Below, in pieces: positions 60,379 to 64,000 of a stretch of DNA of 64,000 nucleotides. A model generated the notes under the pieces. It searched no databases, had not been told where the DNA came from, and saw only the letters and a program-made list of their open reading frames with translations. This DNA comes from Gordonia hankookensis (GTDB lineage Bacteria; Actinomycetota; Actinomycetes; Mycobacteriales; Mycobacteriaceae). The translations under genes and the position numbers were made by a program. The DNA is taken from assembly GCF_014673215.1 (NCBI RefSeq), contig NZ_JACWMS010000006.1, forward strand, positions 62,001-126,000. Direction: 5' to 3'. The stretch's first letter is position 1, and each line of letters opens with the position of its first letter.

Positions 60379-60518
60379 TGCGCCCGAAGGCATATACACG
60401 TGTTCAACGACTGCGAATTCTCAGAACGTCACGGGGCTCGAGTAGGCGCGCACGTCGTCCGTCGTTCTGGGATACGGTCACCGAGACGACTGTCGCCGTG
60501 CACGGCCGAGGAGGTTTT

Positions 60519-61172
60519 GTGGGATCGGTATTGGGTGATCTGTTGCCGCTGGCGGTCGGGGTCGCCATCTCACCGATTCCCATCATCGGCGCGATCCTGA
60601 TGCTCCTCGGGAAGCACGCGCGCACCACCAGCATCGGGTTCGCGATCGGATGGTTGGCCGGGATCGTCATCGCCACCACGATTTTCGTGCTGGTCGGTGG
60701 TGCCGCCGATGATTCGGAGTCGAAGACGAGTGCCTGGATCAAGCTCGCTCTGGGTGTGCTCCTGCTGGTCGAGGGAATCCGCGAATGGCGAGCGCGCAGT
60801 GGTGATCATTCGACACCGAAATGGATGGCGGCGATCGACGAGATGAAACCGTTCACCGCACTGGGTCTCGGATTCGCTCTCTCCGCGATCAATCCGAAGA
60901 ACCTGATGATGTGCATCGCCGCAGGCGTGACGATCGGCGGCGCCGCCTTGTCCACCGGCTCGAATATCGTGGCGGTGGTGGTGTTCTCGTTGCTGGCTGC
61001 GACCACCGTGGTGATTCCTGTTCTCGCGTATCAGGTGGCGGCCGACCGTCTACGAGATCCGTTGGACCGGCTCAAGGTCTGGCTGCAGGAGAACAACAAG
61101 ACCGTCATGGCGACCCTGATCCTGGTGATCGGCATCGTGCTGATCGGTAAGGGGATCTCGGGGCTGGGGTGA
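60519..61172 (+). CDS. GAP/Sap-family six-helix membrane protein
   Basis: A 217-residue membrane protein with six hydrophobic helices, starting LGDLLPLAVGVAISPIPIIGAILMLLG and containing FALSAINPKNLMM, the NPKN motif of the GAP (Sap, LysE-like) family. In mycobacteria these proteins take part in export of surface glycolipids. GAGGAGG lies 4 nt before the GTG 60519, which fixes the start; the longer upstream frame is rejected. It is divergent from SulP. The specific lipid partner is unknown. Confidence 0.83.
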   Translation: MGSVLGDLLPLAVGVAISPIPIIGAILMLLGKHARTTSIGFAIGWLAGIVIATTIFVLVGGAADDSESKTSAWIKLALGVLLLVEGIREWRARSGDHSTPKWMAAIDEMKPFTALGLGFALSAINPKNLMMCIAAGVTIGGAALSTGSNIVAVVVFSLLAATTVVIPVLAYQVAADRLRDPLDRLKVWLQENNKTVMATLILVIGIVLIGKGISGLG

Positions 61173-61321
61173 GCCACTCCCGGATCCTGTCGGGCCGGGA
61201 ACATGCTGCAGACCGGGACATGACATATCGCCACCAACTGGATTGAACCCCGGTAACGTCACCAAAGCGCGCCTTCACTGTCTGAAAGATTGTTTCTCGC
61301 CGGCATTGTTAGGGGTTTGAG

Positions 61322-62281
61322 GTGGTAGGGAAGCAGCGTCTGATCGTGGCCGCGCTCGTGCTGGTCGCCGTCGTGACAGCCGCTTTGGCGCGCGCGGACG
61401 CTGCCCCGTCGGCATCGTCGGTGCCCGCCCCTCGCTGGATCATGGTCTCCGGGTCGGTACCCGGTCTGGTCGATGCCGGACTGCCCCAATCGGAGCTCGA
61501 CGATCTCAACGATCCGTCGACACTGCTGCTCGTCCAGCACGTCTACACCAACAGTTACCTGCCGAACGGCACCCCTACCTTCAACTTCCGCAGCGCCGCC
61601 GACCTGGCGCGTGCGCTGCGGGCCGGTGAGGTTCCGGACTCGATGCACTGGGTCCTGCTGGATCTCGAGGCGTCGTCGTTGACTCCGCCACGTGACCAGC
61701 GTGACCCGATCGGTGCGTTGCGTCGTGCCGAGGATCTGGCCCATCGGTATGGCAAGGCCGTGATCTTCGCGCCGGCCATCGATTTGATGAATGTGCTTGA
61801 GCCGGGGTTGTCGGGGGATGCGCTGTATCAGGCGTTCATCGATCGGTTGGTCACGCCGGGTGCTGCGATTGCCGACGGTTTCGAGATCCAGTCGCAGCGC
61901 ACCGAGGCGACCGAGTATGCGACCTCGTTCGTCAAGGAAGCGGTGCAGGCTGCCTACGCCGCCAACCCGAGTGGCGCACCTGTGCTGGCGGGGGTGAGTA
62001 CCAATCCGAATGGCCGGCAGGTCACCGCCGACGACATGGTCGAGGTCTACAACGCCGCCAAGACCGCTGGTGCCACCGGGTACTGGCTCAACATTCCCGG
62101 CGGTGGCGCCGAATGCCCCAACTGCGGAACACCCCGATACGACGTCGCCGTCGAGTTCCTGAACAAGATCTCCTCGACACCGACCCCACCGACCGAAACC
62201 GGTTTTCCGACGGAGATCCCGACCGAGACAGGCCTGCCGACCGGCCCGGTGATCCCGACCGGCGGAGCGTTCTCCAGCTGA
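61322..62281 (+). CDS. secreted protein with Pro/Thr-rich tail, unrecognised
   Basis: A 319-residue exported protein. A signal peptide (hydrophobic RLIVAALVLVAVVTAALARA) ends near residue 27 before AP-rich sequence. The body (about 40-275) alternates predicted strands and helices with WVLLDLEASSLTPP, GKAVIFAPAIDLMN, GFEIQSQRTEATEY and GYWLNIPGGG, compatible with a TIM-barrel hydrolase-like fold. A CPNC pair lies near residue 262. The last 40 residues are a Pro/Thr/Glu linker (PTPPTETGFPTE and repeats). GTG 61322 is preceded by AGGGG. Synonymous codons from about 61780 to 61860 use G/T third positions more than the neighbours. No family recognised. Confidence 0.7.
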   Translation: MVGKQRLIVAALVLVAVVTAALARADAAPSASSVPAPRWIMVSGSVPGLVDAGLPQSELDDLNDPSTLLLVQHVYTNSYLPNGTPTFNFRSAADLARALRAGEVPDSMHWVLLDLEASSLTPPRDQRDPIGALRRAEDLAHRYGKAVIFAPAIDLMNVLEPGLSGDALYQAFIDRLVTPGAAIADGFEIQSQRTEATEYATSFVKEAVQAAYAANPSGAPVLAGVSTNPNGRQVTADDMVEVYNAAKTAGATGYWLNIPGGGAECPNCGTPRYDVAVEFLNKISSTPTPPTETGFPTEIPTETGLPTGPVIPTGGAFSS

Positions 62282-62285
62282 TGCG

Positions 62286-62321
62286 CGAAGGGCGCGCCCC
62301 GGAAACGGAGCACGCCCTTCG
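62286..62321. terminator. bidirectional terminator hairpin
   Basis: A perfect 9-bp stem, CGAAGGGCG (62286-62294) with CGCCCTTCG (62313-62321), sits between the convergent stops of the secreted protein and the alkylsulfatase. Confidence 0.7.
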
Positions 62322-62336
62322 GCCATGTGCGTTGAA

Positions 62337-64000
62337 TCAAGGTGTGACGATCGCGAAATCCGGGTCCGGCTCGTCGAGATGACCCGCGAGTTCTGCGAAT
62401 CGTGAAACATCGCCTTCGGCGGACACCGAGCCGTCGGAGATCGCTCCCTCCAGGTCGACGCCGCCCAACAGCACACCCAGCAGTGCCGTCTTCGTCAGAG
62501 TGAAGGTGGCGTCGGCGGATCCGGGCGCCCCGTCAGGGACGTCGAAATGGACGAGGAGGCCGTTGCGCAGTTGCGCGCGATGCCGCCGATTGTCATCGCT
62601 GATGACCCAATCGAGAGTGATGTTCGCATCCCAGCTGCCCGGACCATCAACTCGTAGTGCAATGGCATCGAACAGCTGTTCCACCGACATCGCCGAGATG
62701 ATATCGGGTGCGGCTGCGGTGGTGGGGGTGCCGACCGGTCCGTTGCGCAATTCGTAGGCGCCCATCAGGAAGAAGTTGCGCCACGTGCCGTTCTCTGCGC
62801 CGTAACCCAGCTGTTCAAGGGTGTCGGCCTGCAGTTCCTGCGCCACGGAGTTGTCTGGGTCGGTGAACAGAACGTAGTTGAGAACTGTTGCGGTGAAGCG
62901 GAAATCGCCGTCGGCGAAAGTCTTGCGTGCCTTTTCGATGACCGCATCGATGCCACCCATGAACTCCACATGACGTTTGGCCGACTCCACCGGGGGATGC
63001 TCCCAGAGATGGGCCGGATTGCCGTCGAACCATCCCATGTAGCGCTGATAGATCGCCTTGACGTTGTGACTGACCGATCCGTAATAGCCGTGGGTGTGCC
63101 AGGCATTCTCCAGCGCCGGCGGCAGTTTGATGTCCTCGGCGATCTCCAGCCCGGTCTTGCCCTGATTGAGGGCACGGAGCGTTTGATCGTGCAGATATCC
63201 GTACAGGTCACGCTGCACCGCGAGGAATTCGGTGAGTTCCTCGGTGCCCCAGGTCGGCCAGTGGTGGGAGGCGAACACGACATCCGAGCGCCCGGCGAAC
63301 ATGGTGATGGCTTCGGTCAGGTACTTCGACCACACGTGCGGATCGCGCACCAGCGCACCGCGCAGGGTGAGCAGGTTATGCAGGGTGTGGGTGGCGTTCT
63401 CGGCCATACACAGTGCGCGCATCTGCGGGAAGTAGAAATTCATCTCCGCGGGTGCTTCGGTGCCCGGGGTCATCTGGAACTCGATGGTGACGCCGTCGAT
63501 CGTCTCGGTGTGTCCGGTTTCGGAGATGTCGAGGGTCGGCAGGATCAGCCCGGCATGTCCGGTCGAGGTCGACTGACCGAGTCCGGCACCGACCGCACCC
63601 TGCGGACCACGCGGTAGTGCTGCGCCGTACATGTAGGCGGCCCGCCGTCCCATCGCCGTTCCGGCGTAGACGTTCTCGGCCACCGCGTGTTCCACGAGCC
63701 CGGACGGCGCGACGATTGCGCATTCTCCGGCATCGACGGCTTCCTGTGTGGTGACCCCTTTGACGCCGCCGAAGTGGTCGATGTGGCAGTGGGTGTAGAT
63801 GACGGCGGTGACCGGCCGGTCACCGCGCTGGCCCCGGTACAGCTTCAGGCCCGCGGCCGCGGTTTCCGCCGAGATCAGCGGATCGATGACGATCACGCCG
63901 GTGTCGCCCTCGACGATCGTCATGTTCGACAGATCGAATCCGCGGATTTGATAGATGCGGTCGGTGACCTCGAAGAGACCATGGCGTGCCACGAGTTCGG
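62337..64000 (-). CDS. alkyl sulfatase (metallo-beta-lactamase fold), N-terminus beyond the window
   Basis: At least 553 residues of an SdsA1/BDS1-type linear alkylsulfatase, which hydrolyses primary alkyl sulfates such as dodecyl sulfate. The zinc site THCHIDHFGG, the AENATHTLHNLLTLRGA segment and FASHHWPTWG are family hallmarks. A helical dimerisation domain (ALNQGKTGLEIAEDIKLPP, HGYYGSVSHNVKAIYQRYMGWFDGNP) and a C-terminal SCP2-like domain follow. The reading frame stays open to the window edge. In relatives the conserved HGLFEVTDRIYQIRGFDLSN region is preceded by about 80-100 residues, so the GTG at 63992 is probably internal. No signal peptide can be judged. Confidence 0.92.
   Translation of the reverse strand, partial: ELVARHGLFEVTDRIYQIRGFDLSNMTIVEGDTGVIVIDPLISAETAAAGLKLYRGQRGDRPVTAVIYTHCHIDHFGGVKGVTTQEAVDAGECAIVAPSGLVEHAVAENVYAGTAMGRRAAYMYGAALPRGPQGAVGAGLGQSTSTGHAGLILPTLDISETGHTETIDGVTIEFQMTPGTEAPAEMNFYFPQMRALCMAENATHTLHNLLTLRGALVRDPHVWSKYLTEAITMFAGRSDVVFASHHWPTWGTEELTEFLAVQRDLYGYLHDQTLRALNQGKTGLEIAEDIKLPPALENAWHTHGYYGSVSHNVKAIYQRYMGWFDGNPAHLWEHPPVESAKRHVEFMGGIDAVIEKARKTFADGDFRFTATVLNYVLFTDPDNSVAQELQADTLEQLGYGAENGTWRNFFLMGAYELRNGPVGTPTTAAAPDIISAMSVEQLFDAIALRVDGPGSWDANITLDWVISDDNRRHRAQLRNGLLVHFDVPDGAPGSADATFTLTKTALLGVLLGGVDLEGAISDGSVSAEGDVSRFAELAGHLDEPDPDFAIVTP

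Overview
The window is 64 kb of very GC-rich, densely packed actinobacterial chromosome. Its content points to a mycolic-acid bacterium of the order Mycobacteriales, most likely Gordonia or a close relative: F420-dependent glucose-6-phosphate dehydrogenase, a PknG/GlnX/GlnH set, a wax-ester synthase/DGAT, L-rhamnose and polyprenyl-phosphate sugar genes typical of arabinogalactan synthesis, and a gene order (fgd1 ... pta-ackA / pknG-glnH-glnX / mutT3 / thiE / thiO-thiS-thiG) matching the M. tuberculosis Rv0407-Rv0417 block. The genus is an inference. No rRNA, tRNA, CRISPR array, prophage or insertion sequence was seen.

Layout: 0.07-3.4 kb, malic enzyme divergent from a GntR regulator/MFS transporter pair. 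3.5-13.4 kb, a cell-envelope glycan island: DUF6541-type membrane protein, galE, rmlB, rmlA, rmlC, a polyprenyl-phosphate glycosyltransferase with its DUF2304 partner, a second GT2 enzyme and a Wzx-like flippase. 13.4-21.7 kb, M1 peptidase, DoxX, a large NRPS-like Pls/PosA-type protein with hexapeptide-repeat domains, an esterase and three small proteins. 21.7-29.8 kb, an ABC exporter behind a SoxR/MerR-type promoter, fgd1, LysR/EamA, a secreted Thr/Pro-rich protein, TetR/FAD oxidase. 29.8-42.6 kb, the conserved pta-ackA, glnX-glnH-pknG, mutT3 and thiamine block (thiO-thiS-thiG behind a TPP riboswitch). It also contains a stand-alone LeuA regulatory-domain gene with a possible Ile-Leu-Val leader peptide. 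42.7-52.7 kb, ABC-2 exporter, LuxR-LAL regulator and a translationally coupled plsB-plsC-WS/DGAT lipid operon. 52.7-64 kb, phosphoribosyltransferase, SnoaL-like, SCO6745-like, NIPA/EamA-like, an unassigned ATP-grasp enzyme, guanine deaminase, SulP, GAP-family and secreted proteins, and an alkylsulfatase cut by the window edge.

A pervasive feature is leaderless expression. At least seventeen genes have an A-n-n-n-T type -10 hexamer exactly 6-8 nt before the start codon and no Shine-Dalgarno sequence, and I used this to choose several starts. Starts of other genes rest on Shine-Dalgarno sequences or on 1-8 nt stop/start overlaps.

The observations most worth following are: the Ile-Leu-Val leader and alternative hairpins ahead of the LeuA-domain gene; the SoxR-like dyad in a 20-bp promoter spacer of the ABC exporter; the galactosamine-type envelope island gathered in one place; the expanded Thr-Gln repeat array in PknG; and the ATP-grasp gene with a perfect dyad abutting its -10. 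All functional calls come from reading translated sequence without database searches.
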